This document shows, in pieces, positions 33,300 to 41,365 of a DNA stretch of 64,000 nt. Source of the stretch: Leptobacterium_A meishanense (lineage in GTDB: Bacteria > Bacteroidota > Bacteroidia > Flavobacteriales > Flavobacteriaceae); NCBI RefSeq assembly GCF_037645805.1, contig NZ_JBBEXE010000006.1, positions 1 to 64,000 on the forward strand, given 5' to 3'. Within the stretch, counting starts at the first letter, position 1. Each line of letters starts with the position of its first letter. The notes under the pieces were generated by a model. The model had not been told where the DNA came from and did no database searches. It saw nothing but the letters and a program-made list of their open reading frames with translations. Both the position numbers and the translations under genes were made by a program.

Positions 33300-34679
33300 A
33301 TGCTCAATAATAAAACTGTTATAGGAAGTGAAGAATGGGTTTCATTACCAGGACTCGCTATTCCTGCTATAAAAGTACGTGTTGACAGTGGCGCAAAAAC
33401 TTCGGCGCTTCATGCTGTGAACATTCAGCCATTTCAACGAAATAATGAAACCTGGGTTACTTTTGACGTTTTTCCCGTTCAAAATAATGGTAAGAAACTG
33501 ATCCACTGTGAAGCATTGGTTATCGATAAACGGATCATAAAAAGTTCTACAGGAAACAGGGAGAGCAGGTATGTAGTCCGTACTGTACTCAAAGTAGGTG
33601 ATCAGAGTTGGGATATTGAAATCACCCTTACCAACCGCGATACTATGGGATATCGAATGCTTCTTGGCCGTGAAGCTATGAAGGGAAAAATGTTGGTTGA
33701 CCCTGAAAGTAGTTTTTTATTAGGTGACTTGACTGATGAGGAAATCGATGCGAAATACAAAATCAATGTCAATAATTACTCCGGTTTAAAAATTGGGCTA
33801 TTGGCAAGCAATCCTAACCTATATAGTAATAGAAGAATTATTGAAGCAGGAGAAAGATTAGGTCATGACGTACAGTTCTACAACATTCGCCAATGTTATA
33901 TGAAACTGGATGCTAAAACTCCCGAAATCCATTACAGAGGTGGAAAAATACTGAATGATCTGGATGCTATAATCCCAAGAATAAGACCTAGCATGACGTA
34001 TTATGGCTGTGCCTTGACTCGTCAGTTTGAAGCACTCAACATATACTGTCTAAATACTGCTGCTGCTATTAGCCAATCTAGAGATAAACTATACTCCCTC
34101 CAATTATTACTAAACAATGGGATAGGTATTCCTACTACCGGGTTTGCCAATTCTCCTCTCGATACCAATGACCTTATTAAAATGGTTGGAGGGTCACCTT
34201 TAATTATAAAATTACTAGAAGGAACACAAGGAAAAGGTGTTGTATTGGCCGAAACAAAAAAAGCAGCAGAAAGTGTGGTTAATGCGTTCAAGAGCTTAAA
34301 TGCCAATATACTAGTTCAAGAATTTATAAAAGAAGCCAATGGAAAAGACATTCGGTGTTTCGTGATCGATGGAAAAGTAGTAGCAGCTATGCAGCGTGAA
34401 GCTCCTCCCGGAGAATTTAGGGCCAACATGCACTTAGGAGGTACAGCATCTATCATAAGAGTCACCTCGGAAGAGAAAAAAATTGCCGTGAAGGCCACCA
34501 AAGCTATGGGACTAAGAGTAGCCGGTGTAGATATCATCAGGTCTTCCAAAGGCCCTTTATTACTAGAAGTAAATTCTTCTCCTGGACTGGAGGGCATCGA
34601 AACGGCTACTGATAAGGATATAGCCTCTTTGATGATCAAGGCTATCGAGAAAAACGTGAAACACAAAATTGCTAAATAA
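33300..34679 (+). CDS. rimK: Fused RimB-like zinc/aspartyl protease and RimK-type glutamate ligase
   Basis: A 459-residue two-domain protein. Residues 1-145 are the retropepsin-like domain of COG4067 proteins (RimB-like), with the active-site motif VDSGAKTSALHA and MLLGREAM. Residues 160-459 are an ATP-grasp RimK ligase (KIGLLASNPNLYSNRRI; QGKGVVLAE; VQEFIKEANGKDIRCFVI; LLEVNSSPGLEGIE). RimK adds glutamates to the C-terminus of ribosomal protein S6, and RimB is reported to trim them, so the fusion would combine writer and eraser. Substrate identity is inference. It stands alone after the clpC terminator. Confidence 0.87.
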   Translation: MLNNKTVIGSEEWVSLPGLAIPAIKVRVDSGAKTSALHAVNIQPFQRNNETWVTFDVFPVQNNGKKLIHCEALVIDKRIIKSSTGNRESRYVVRTVLKVGDQSWDIEITLTNRDTMGYRMLLGREAMKGKMLVDPESSFLLGDLTDEEIDAKYKINVNNYSGLKIGLLASNPNLYSNRRIIEAGERLGHDVQFYNIRQCYMKLDAKTPEIHYRGGKILNDLDAIIPRIRPSMTYYGCALTRQFEALNIYCLNTAAAISQSRDKLYSLQLLLNNGIGIPTTGFANSPLDTNDLIKMVGGSPLIIKLLEGTQGKGVVLAETKKAAESVVNAFKSLNANILVQEFIKEANGKDIRCFVIDGKVVAAMQREAPPGEFRANMHLGGTASIIRVTSEEKKIAVKATKAMGLRVAGVDIIRSSKGPLLLEVNSSPGLEGIETATDKDIASLMIKAIEKNVKHKIAK

Positions 34680-34847
34680 AACTAGCTAGCGGTTTCTTTA
34701 CGTTTAAAGATGAAAATAGCCTGTTTATCTATTTTTTTCTCCATTAAACGTTTTTTACAATACATTTATCGATGTATGTAATTGATAATGTAATGATTAC
34801 GATCTATTAACGACTTTTTTAGTGTAACAAACGTTAATTTTCCCATA

Positions 34848-35255
34848 ATGAGCAAAAAAATTAATTTTAACTTTGGTTCTTTAGAATTTCACGACTGCTA
34901 CGCAATTGGGATAATCAATGAAGGAGAAAACGTAAGGTCGGATGAAAACCGACATTTAATAACTATGTGTGCCGAAAACTATTTAAATAAGCCATTTGGG
35001 TACATATACAATCGGACAAATTCATATTCTATTGATCCTACTATATATCTGGAAACTTCTAAAATGCGAAACCTTGTCGCAATAGCTGTTGTTACTTCCA
35101 ATAGAATGCAGCGATTGAATGTAGAAATTGAACGTATTTTCTTTAATAAACCTTTTGAGCACTTTAATACCGTTGAAGAGGCAGAAGTATGGATGCGAAA
35201 AATGGTAATACATGCTAATCGTCAAGAAAGAATTCTTCAATCTCAAAACTCCTGA
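34848..35255 (+). CDS. Small SpoIIAA/STAS-like conserved protein
   Basis: A 135-residue cytoplasmic protein with no signal or membrane segment. Alternating strands and helices (FGSLEFHDCYAIGIINEGE, LVAIAVVTSNRMQRLNVE) and a closing helix (TVEEAEVWMRKMV) suggest the SpoIIAA/STAS-like fold common in small Bacteroidota proteins. I assign no function. Its last 41 bases overlap the 3' end of hutH on the other strand, so the two transcripts converge and overlap with no terminator between them. Confidence 0.6.
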   Translation: MSKKINFNFGSLEFHDCYAIGIINEGENVRSDENRHLITMCAENYLNKPFGYIYNRTNSYSIDPTIYLETSKMRNLVAIAVVTSNRMQRLNVEIERIFFNKPFEHFNTVEEAEVWMRKMVIHANRQERILQSQNS

Positions 35256-36729
35256 GAAATGCTACCGTTTCTACTATATCAGTATGTAGTATGCGGTCAT
35301 TAGCGATAAACCCTACACTTTCCCTATACTTTTTCAATAATTTTTCCAGATAAGGTGCTGTTTTTACAGGTTCCCTAAATACTAGTGCTTGTGATGCGCT
35401 CATTAGTTCTATCGCTAATATTTTTTCTACATTATCAACAATTCTTTTACACTTAGTAGCTGCATTAGCTCCCATGCTCACATGATCCTCTTGCCCGTTA
35501 GAAGATACAATGCTATCTACGCTTGCAGGAGTAGCTAGTTGCTTGTTCTCACTAACAATACTTGCTGCTGTGTATTGTGGGATCATTAACCCTGAATTCA
35601 ATCCAGGGTCATTTACCAAAAAGGTAGGAAGCCCTCGGGAACCTGATATTAAATGAAATGTTCTTCGCTCCGAGATACTTCCCAGTTCTGCCATAGCAAT
35701 AGCTAAATAATCCAATGCTAGCGCTAGTGGTTGTCCATGAAAGTTTCCGCCTGAAATAATAGCATCAGTTGCTTCAAATATGTTTGGATTATCAGTAACT
35801 GAGTTAATTTCTGTCTTAAATGTTTTTTGTACAAAATCTAAGGTGTCTTTTGTTGCCCCATGCACTTGTGGAATGCACCTGAATGAATATGGGTCTTGTA
35901 CATGGTGCTTTTTTAATTCTGATAACTTACTGCCTTCAATAATTCTTCTCACCTTCTCAGCAGTTTTTATCTGTCCGCCATGAGGCCTTATATGATGTAT
36001 TCGTTTATCAAATGGTTCTAATCTTCCTAAGTAGGCATCTAAAGACATACTTCCTATAATGTCTGCTATGTGAGAAAGCTTATATGATCTGGACAGAACA
36101 GTTACACCATAGGCGCTCATAAATTGAGTTCCGTTAAGCAACGCCAATCCTTCTTTTGCCTGAAGGCCAATAGGTTCCCAACCAAGCTTTTTCAAAAGCT
36201 CTTCACTTCTTATTTTTTTTCCTTCATAATATACTTCTCCCTTTCCTATAAGCGGAAGTGCCAAATGTGCAAGTGGCGCTAAATCTCCAGATGCTCCCAA
36301 TGAGCCTTGTGTATAAACTACAGGGTAAATGCCATTGTTAAAAAAATCAATAAGCTTGTTTACAGTTGCTAACTGTACTCCGCTATGCCCATAACTCAAT
36401 GATTGTATTTTTAGAAAGAGCATTATTTTTACAATCCGTGCAGGCACTTCCTCTCCCATTCCACATGCATGGGACATTACCAGATTTTCCTGTAACTTGG
36501 CTAAGTGATTTTTGGATATTTTTACGTTACATAAAGAACCAAAACCGGTATTAATACCATAAACAGGCTCTTTTTGCTTTGAAAGTCTATTGTCCAGATA
36601 TGATTTACACTTTTCAATATTAATTTTTGCTTCATCCGACAGTGCTAACATTTTACCGTTGTCAATCGCACCATTTATAGTGGCTATATCCAATATGTCA
36701 GAACTTATATAATGTATTCCTTTTTTCAT
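35215..36729 (-). CDS. hutH: Histidine ammonia-lyase
   Basis: A 504-residue lyase that converts histidine to urocanate and ammonia. The MIO cofactor triad Ala146-Ser147-Gly148 lies in GSLGASGDLAPLAHL, and the catalytic Tyr in YGINTGFG near 57. The substrate-selectivity pair is Ser-His (NLVMSHACG), the histidine type; tyrosine lyases have His-Leu there. No hutU, hutI or hutG is adjacent. The gene overlaps the upstream nnr gene by 4 bases (ATGA), so the two are co-translated, and its end overlaps the convergent STAS-like gene. Confidence 0.88.
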   Translation of the reverse strand: MKKGIHYISSDILDIATINGAIDNGKMLALSDEAKINIEKCKSYLDNRLSKQKEPVYGINTGFGSLCNVKISKNHLAKLQENLVMSHACGMGEEVPARIVKIMLFLKIQSLSYGHSGVQLATVNKLIDFFNNGIYPVVYTQGSLGASGDLAPLAHLALPLIGKGEVYYEGKKIRSEELLKKLGWEPIGLQAKEGLALLNGTQFMSAYGVTVLSRSYKLSHIADIIGSMSLDAYLGRLEPFDKRIHHIRPHGGQIKTAEKVRRIIEGSKLSELKKHHVQDPYSFRCIPQVHGATKDTLDFVQKTFKTEINSVTDNPNIFEATDAIISGGNFHGQPLALALDYLAIAMAELGSISERRTFHLISGSRGLPTFLVNDPGLNSGLMIPQYTAASIVSENKQLATPASVDSIVSSNGQEDHVSMGANAATKCKRIVDNVEKILAIELMSASQALVFREPVKTAPYLEKLLKKYRESVGFIANDRILHTDIVETVAFLRSFEIEEFFLDD

Positions 36730-38258
36730 GAATGATTAATGGTTATTTTGTCTTTAGATATAATAGTCCTATATGCTTCCCCTATAGCATCTATCAATGC
36801 TGTTGCTGTAAGTGCTTCCTCTCCATGTTGGGCTGCTGCACAATCACCCGCTTTTCCATGAAGGTACACTCCAAAAATAGCTGCTTTTAAAGGGTCATGT
36901 CCTTGTGAAACAAGTCCGGTAATCATTCCCGCAAGTACATCGCCACTTCCAGCTGTAGCCATCCCCGGATTTCCAGTAGTGTTAATATACAAATGATCTT
37001 CATTTATTGTGATTGTATGAGCTCCTTTAAGTACCAAAATAACAGCATGTTTTTGAGCAAATGCCTTAGCTTTCTCTAGTTTATCGAAATCGTTCTCCCA
37101 TGTTCCTATCAAACGTTCTAATTCTTTCGGATGTGGTGTTAAAATAGACTTTGGTGGTAACAATTGAAGTCCTTTCTTTTGCTTTGATAATATATTCAAT
37201 CCATCTGCATCAATTACTAAAGGGGCCTTATTTCCTTCGAGAAACTTCAAAAAGGCTTCTTTTGTTTCATTGCTGGTGCCTATTCCCATTCCTATACCTA
37301 CAACTGTAGGGGTAAAATCGTATATGATCTCCGATAGTACATCTTTTCTTTCATCTGTTAAAACCATCACTTCTGGAACAGCTGTTTGCATAATATCATA
37401 ACCGCACTCTGGCACATATGTTGTGACCAACCCAGCACCAACTTTGAGGCATGATTTGCTCGACAATACTACAGCTCCTATTTTACCATAACTCCCTCCA
37501 ACAATGAAACTGTGTCCATAAGTCCCTTTATGGGTAAACTTTTCTCTAGGTCGATACAATGAATGGGCTGTATCCTCAATTACCAAATGTATGTTTGATT
37601 TTGTGTTTTTAATAAAATCCATATCTAGCCCGATATCCAATACCTCCCAATTCTTTATATATTGCCCTGTTTGGGGTAAAAAGAAGACCAATTTGGGTAA
37701 CTGGAACGTCCATACATGGTCTGCCTTTATTACTGCTTCCTGATTTTCAGGAACCGCATACATATACATTCCCGATGGAATATCTATCGAATAAATAAAT
37801 GCTTGTGTTTGGTTTAGGTATTCTATTAATGCAGCAACCCATGTATCCGGCTTTCTATTTAAACCTATTCCAAAAAGAGCATCTACGATAAGGTCATTTG
37901 CCTCTATTTTTGGAAAATCTTTCTCATTTGAAATTATTGTAGGTTCATAATTAAGTGATTTTAAACGATCCCTGTTTATCTGAAAATCTTTGGAGCGCTG
38001 TTGGCTAAAATTCACCTCATAAGCTGCCACATCATAACCCTGTGCTTTAAGCAACCTACATAGTACCAATCCGTCGCCTCCATTATTGCCCGTGCCACAA
38101 AAAATATGAATTTTTGGTTTTAATTCTTTATGACTTAAATGAAACGAATTAAAACAGCAAGTAGCTGCACGTTCCATCAATTCATCACTTGTGATTTTTT
38201 GTTTCTGAATTGTGAATTTATCAGCTTCATAAAGTTGTTCTACTGTTAATATATTCAT
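36726..38258 (-). CDS. nnr: Bifunctional NAD(P)HX epimerase / dehydratase
   Basis: A 510-residue repair enzyme. The N-terminal YjeF epimerase domain (about 1-215) contains IFCGTGNNGGDGLVLCRLL and DALFGIGL. The C-terminal ribokinase-like ADP-dependent dehydratase (about 225-500) contains GSYGKIGAVVLS, LTPHPKELERL and the nucleotide site GNPGMATAGSGDVLAGMI. Together they return hydrated NADH and NADPH to use. It is upstream of and overlaps hutH by 4 bases. The 270-base gap before it must hold the promoter of the pair. Confidence 0.93.
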   Translation of the reverse strand: MNILTVEQLYEADKFTIQKQKITSDELMERAATCCFNSFHLSHKELKPKIHIFCGTGNNGGDGLVLCRLLKAQGYDVAAYEVNFSQQRSKDFQINRDRLKSLNYEPTIISNEKDFPKIEANDLIVDALFGIGLNRKPDTWVAALIEYLNQTQAFIYSIDIPSGMYMYAVPENQEAVIKADHVWTFQLPKLVFFLPQTGQYIKNWEVLDIGLDMDFIKNTKSNIHLVIEDTAHSLYRPREKFTHKGTYGHSFIVGGSYGKIGAVVLSSKSCLKVGAGLVTTYVPECGYDIMQTAVPEVMVLTDERKDVLSEIIYDFTPTVVGIGMGIGTSNETKEAFLKFLEGNKAPLVIDADGLNILSKQKKGLQLLPPKSILTPHPKELERLIGTWENDFDKLEKAKAFAQKHAVILVLKGAHTITINEDHLYINTTGNPGMATAGSGDVLAGMITGLVSQGHDPLKAAIFGVYLHGKAGDCAAAQHGEEALTATALIDAIGEAYRTIISKDKITINHS

Positions 38259-38350
38259 TTTACAATAAAAAAGTTTTGAACCAATAACTTAACAAAAATA
38301 TGACAACTATTTATACAGGATAGTAAATGTACTATTTTTAGTGTGATAAC

Positions 38351-38449
38351 ATGAAACAAATAACGACAAGCAAGTATAAAAATGCTATGTCTTTAGAGTT
38401 TGTATTTATTTTTTTAATATTGGGGATTTTATTAATGATGAACCATTAA
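38351..38449 (+). CDS. Possible 32-residue single-helix membrane protein
   Basis: In the gap between nnr and the SulP gene, on the plus strand, an ATG opens a 32-codon frame. It starts MKQITTSKYKNAMSLE and ends with the hydrophobic run FVFIFLILGILLMM then NH. A basic N-terminus before one membrane helix is a usual small-protein plan. There is no clear ribosome site and the upstream -7-like TATTTTTA is imperfect, so translation is uncertain. Confidence 0.35.
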   Translation: MKQITTSKYKNAMSLEFVFIFLILGILLMMNH

Positions 38450-38527
38450 CTTTTAATATTTATATTAAAAATAACTTACAAAAAAGATGATTGTTATGTA
38501 TAAAATGTAAAAAGGAGGTCTTATTTG

Positions 38528-40057
38528 TTATATTTTATCCACCACTACTTTATACGTTGGATCTTCAAGAACATTGACATCTATTATCTCTTCTGCATTT
38601 TTGAGTAGTTTTCTGCAATCTTTGCTTAGATGTTTCAAATGCACTTTCTTTCCTACTTTTTGATACCGTTCTGTAATTTTGTTGAGTGCTTCTATAGCCG
38701 ACATATCTACGACACGACTTTCAGCAAAGTCAATAATTATTTCATCGGGATCGTTTAATATATCAAACTTTTCATTAAATACAGTGACAGATCCAAAAAA
38801 TAAAGGCCCATATATTTCATAATGCTTTACGCCGTTCCCATCTACATATTTCCGAGCCCGAATCCGTTTGGCATTATCCCACGCAAAAACCAACGCTGCA
38901 ATAATAACTCCAATAACTACTGCCAAAGCCAAGTTATGAAGTACTGCTGTTACCAAAGTAACTAGTACCATTACAAAAATATCAGATTTTGGCATTCTTC
39001 TAAATGTACGCAAACTAGCCCATTCAAAAGTCCCTATGGCCACCATAATCATCAATCCGGTCAGTGCTGCCATAGGCAACTTCTCTATCAGGTTAGCTCC
39101 AAACATAATAAACACCAATAGCATTACAGCTGCTACAATACCTGATAGCCTAGCTCTTGCTCCGGAAGAAATATTAATCAAACTCTGCCCAATCATGGCA
39201 CATCCGCCCATACCTGAAAAGACTCCGGAAAGTATATTAGCTGTCCCTTGCGCTACCGCTTCCTTATTGCCCCTACCTCTTGTTTCTGTAATTTCATCAA
39301 TAATATTCAATGTCAATAGACTCTCTATCAAACCAACACCCGCCACAATACCGGCATAGGGTAAAATAATACTGAATGTTTCTATATTCAGTGGAACATC
39401 GGGCATATGAAATGGAGGGAACCCCCCTTGAATGGAAGCCATATCCCCCACTGTTTTGGTATCGATACCCAATAAAATAACTACTCCAAAAACGACCAAT
39501 ATGGCTACCAATGATGCAGGGATAGCTTTACTAATTTTAGGTAATCCCCAAATAATGAGCATGGTAATGAGTACCAAAATTAATAATGTATGCAAAGGTG
39601 TTCCCGTCAACCATTGACCTGAGGCATCTTTAAATTGATCTAATTGTGACATAAAAATTATAATAGCCAGCCCATTGACAAATCCAAAAATAACAGGGTG
39701 AGGCACTAAACGCATTAATTTTCCTAATTTTAATACCCCGGCTATCACCTGAATAACCCCTGCCAAAACAACTGTAGCAAAAACATATTCTACCCCATGT
39801 GACTTTGCTAAAGCGGCAATAACTACGGCAACAGCTCCCGTAGCCCCTGAAATCATTCCGGGACGCCCTCCAAATACAGCCGTCACAAAACCCATTACAA
39901 ATGCCGCATACAGTCCAGTTAATGGCGAAAGGCCTGCTATTAAGGCAAAAGCAACTGCTTCCGGTATAAGTGCCAAAGCAACTGTTAACCCCGATAGAAC
40001 TTCTGTTTTATAATTAACTTTCTGGGATAAATCGAAAAGATTAAAATATTTTTTCAT
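38528..40057 (-). CDS. SulP-family anion transporter with STAS domain
   Basis: A 509-residue inner-membrane carrier. It has about 10-14 helices with the SulP signature (EAVAFALIAGLSPLTGLYAA) and SGATGAVAVVIAALA near 75. The C-terminal cytoplasmic STAS domain (about 410-505) includes IIIDFAESRVVDMSAIEAL. SulP proteins carry sulfate, bicarbonate or other anions, and the substrate cannot be told from sequence. No carbonic anhydrase or sulfate-assimilation gene is adjacent. It is a single gene facing away from the cold-shock gene. Confidence 0.87.
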   Translation of the reverse strand: MKKYFNLFDLSQKVNYKTEVLSGLTVALALIPEAVAFALIAGLSPLTGLYAAFVMGFVTAVFGGRPGMISGATGAVAVVIAALAKSHGVEYVFATVVLAGVIQVIAGVLKLGKLMRLVPHPVIFGFVNGLAIIIFMSQLDQFKDASGQWLTGTPLHTLLILVLITMLIIWGLPKISKAIPASLVAILVVFGVVILLGIDTKTVGDMASIQGGFPPFHMPDVPLNIETFSIILPYAGIVAGVGLIESLLTLNIIDEITETRGRGNKEAVAQGTANILSGVFSGMGGCAMIGQSLINISSGARARLSGIVAAVMLLVFIMFGANLIEKLPMAALTGLMIMVAIGTFEWASLRTFRRMPKSDIFVMVLVTLVTAVLHNLALAVVIGVIIAALVFAWDNAKRIRARKYVDGNGVKHYEIYGPLFFGSVTVFNEKFDILNDPDEIIIDFAESRVVDMSAIEALNKITERYQKVGKKVHLKHLSKDCRKLLKNAEEIIDVNVLEDPTYKVVVDKI

Positions 40058-40236
40058 TCAATTCAAAATGTGTCGTTCCTGATTTTATTTTTAAGCCAAC
40101 AAAAGTAACATTTTCAAGATCATAAATATCTTTTATTAAATATAGATAAAACCATCATGAACATATAAAGCGTGTATATCATTAGGATAAATAATGTAGT
40201 CTTTTGAAAAACAATTAAATAAAACAAAAAAAATAA

Positions 40237-40265
40237 CTTTATTTAATTATATAACATTATATTTG
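40237..40265 (+). promoter_or_regulatory. Promoter of the cold-shock gene
   Basis: TATATTTG at 40258-40265 fits TAnnTTTG. The upstream element is only a weak TTTA at 40237. It gives a leader of about 25 bases. Confidence 0.4.
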
Positions 40266-40296
40266 CAGATTATACTAATTTATTAACTTATTTATA

Positions 40297-40488
40297 ATGA
40301 TAAAAGGAACAGTAAAATTTTTCAACGAATCAAAAGGTTTTGGTTTTATTACGGAAGAAGGATCAAAGAAAGAACATTTTGTTCATCATTCCGGTTTAAT
40401 TGATAATATTCAGGAAGATGACGTTGTAGAATTTGAATTACAACAAGGTAATAAAGGATTGAACGCAGTAAATGTCAAAGTAATTTAA
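40297..40488 (+). CDS. Cold-shock domain protein
   Basis: A 63-residue single CSD protein. RNP1 (KGFGFIT) and RNP2-like FVHHSGL are both present; the usual FVHFS is FVHHS here, with one aromatic lost. The protein binds single-stranded RNA or DNA and melts RNA structure. It is the normal family length, monocistronic, and followed by a strong terminator. The leader is short, so the long structured 5' leader of E. coli cspA is not seen. Confidence 0.92.
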   Translation: MIKGTVKFFNESKGFGFITEEGSKKEHFVHHSGLIDNIQEDDVVEFELQQGNKGLNAVNVKVI

Positions 40489-40511
40489 TATATACGCTTT
40501 AATTTTTTATA

Positions 40512-40543
40512 AAAAAGGCCTGTCATATATGACAGGCCTTTTT
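40512..40543 (+). terminator. Terminator after the cold-shock gene
   Basis: AAAAAGGCCTGTCATA and TATGACAGGCCTTTTT form a perfect inverted repeat of about 16 pairs with almost no loop. It would also work on the other strand. Confidence 0.85.
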
Positions 40544-40582
40544 CTATAGTAGTTAAAGCTTATTAAAAAATAATACAATTAA

Positions 40583-40613
40583 TTGTTTAATTAAAAAATG
40601 TAAAGTATATTTG
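40583..40613 (+). promoter_or_regulatory. Promoter of the membrane-protein/regulator pair
   Basis: TTG (40583-40585), exactly 20 bases, then TATATTTG (40606-40613) is a strong match to the Bacteroidota consensus. Confidence 0.65.
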
Positions 40614-40653
40614 TCATATTGTAAAATATATTTAACTTTTAATATAATTAATT

Positions 40654-41094
40654 ATGAATAAAAAACAACTGCTAGAATGTGAGCGCAAACGAATTCAAAA
40701 ACTTAAACTTCTACCTAATGTATACAAGAAAATAGGTTGGGGCTTATTGATAACCGCTATTATTGTACTCATTGCATTAAAACTAATCCCTGGTGAAATA
40801 GAAATAGCAAAGGATATAACCAAGAAAGCATTATTGGTTTCTTTACTATTCCTTTCTGTTTCGAGAGACAAAATTGAAGATGAGTTAACAATAAAGTTAC
40901 GTGCACACTCTTATTCATTAGCCTTTGTTATGGGGGTCATCTATGCATTAATACAGCCTTATATTACCTATGTAGTAGCGTTTGTGATCAAACCCGAAAA
41001 AGCTGCTTTCACCGAATTAGACGGTTTTGTCATCCTATGGTTTATGTTGATCGTTCAATTATTGTTCTTTTATGTGCTAAAAGCTACCCGATAA
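40654..41094 (+). CDS. Four-helix membrane protein paired with an Xre regulator
   Basis: A 146-residue protein with a basic N-terminus (KKQLLECERKRIQKLKLL) and four membrane helices (about 28-45, 57-70, 88-110 and 122-142). I know no function. Genes of this type are often coupled to a small Cro-like regulator, as here: its TAA overlaps the ATG of the regulator (TAATG). A strong promoter lies 41 bases upstream. The regulator may control this operon and respond to something the membrane protein senses, but that is only inference. Confidence 0.75.
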   Translation: MNKKQLLECERKRIQKLKLLPNVYKKIGWGLLITAIIVLIALKLIPGEIEIAKDITKKALLVSLLFLSVSRDKIEDELTIKLRAHSYSLAFVMGVIYALIQPYITYVVAFVIKPEKAAFTELDGFVILWFMLIVQLLFFYVLKATR

Positions 41095-41294
41095 TGCAGA
41101 ATAAGATAAGAATAGAACGGGCTATCTTAGCTATTACACAAGAAGAATTGGCTAATAAGATCGGTGTTTCAAGACAAACCATTAACTCTATTGAAGCCAA
41201 CCGATATGTACCCTCTACCGTACTAGCATTAAAAATGGCAAAAGTGTTTGGAAAAACTGTCAATGAGTTGTTTCAATTGGAAGAAAGCGATTAA
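41094..41294 (+). CDS. Xre/Cro-type helix-turn-helix regulator
   Basis: A 66-residue protein that is almost entirely an HTH_3 domain, with TQEELANKIGVSRQTINSIE (recognition helix) and VFGKTVNELFQLEE. I place the start at ATG 41094, overlapping the stop of the membrane-protein gene, and not at the longer in-frame start at 41037, whose extra residues lie inside that gene and read as unrelated sequence. The size class matches YozG-like regulators, usually partners of membrane proteins. The target is not known. Confidence 0.87.
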   Translation: MQNKIRIERAILAITQEELANKIGVSRQTINSIEANRYVPSTVLALKMAKVFGKTVNELFQLEESD

Positions 41295-41335
41295 ATTAAC
41301 CGCTCTATATCCTGTCAGTTCAAGCTATTTTTCAA

Positions 41336-41343
41336 TAACTTTG
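41336..41343 (+). promoter_or_regulatory. -7 box for gcvT
   Basis: TAACTTTG fits TAnnTTTG. A start near 41350 favours the second ATG at 41366 over the ATG at 41357. No glycine riboswitch is present. Confidence 0.4.
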
Positions 41344-41365
41344 CGCCAATTTTGAAATGAAATCT

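Noticed and set aside
35215..36729. Tyrosine ammonia-lyase of a flexirubin cluster
   Set aside because: The selectivity residues are Ser-His, the histidine type, and no aryl-polyene or flexirubin genes are near.
41295..41365. Glycine riboswitch before gcvT
   Set aside because: The gap is only about 60 bases with no tandem aptamer motif, and a -7 box occupies part of it.
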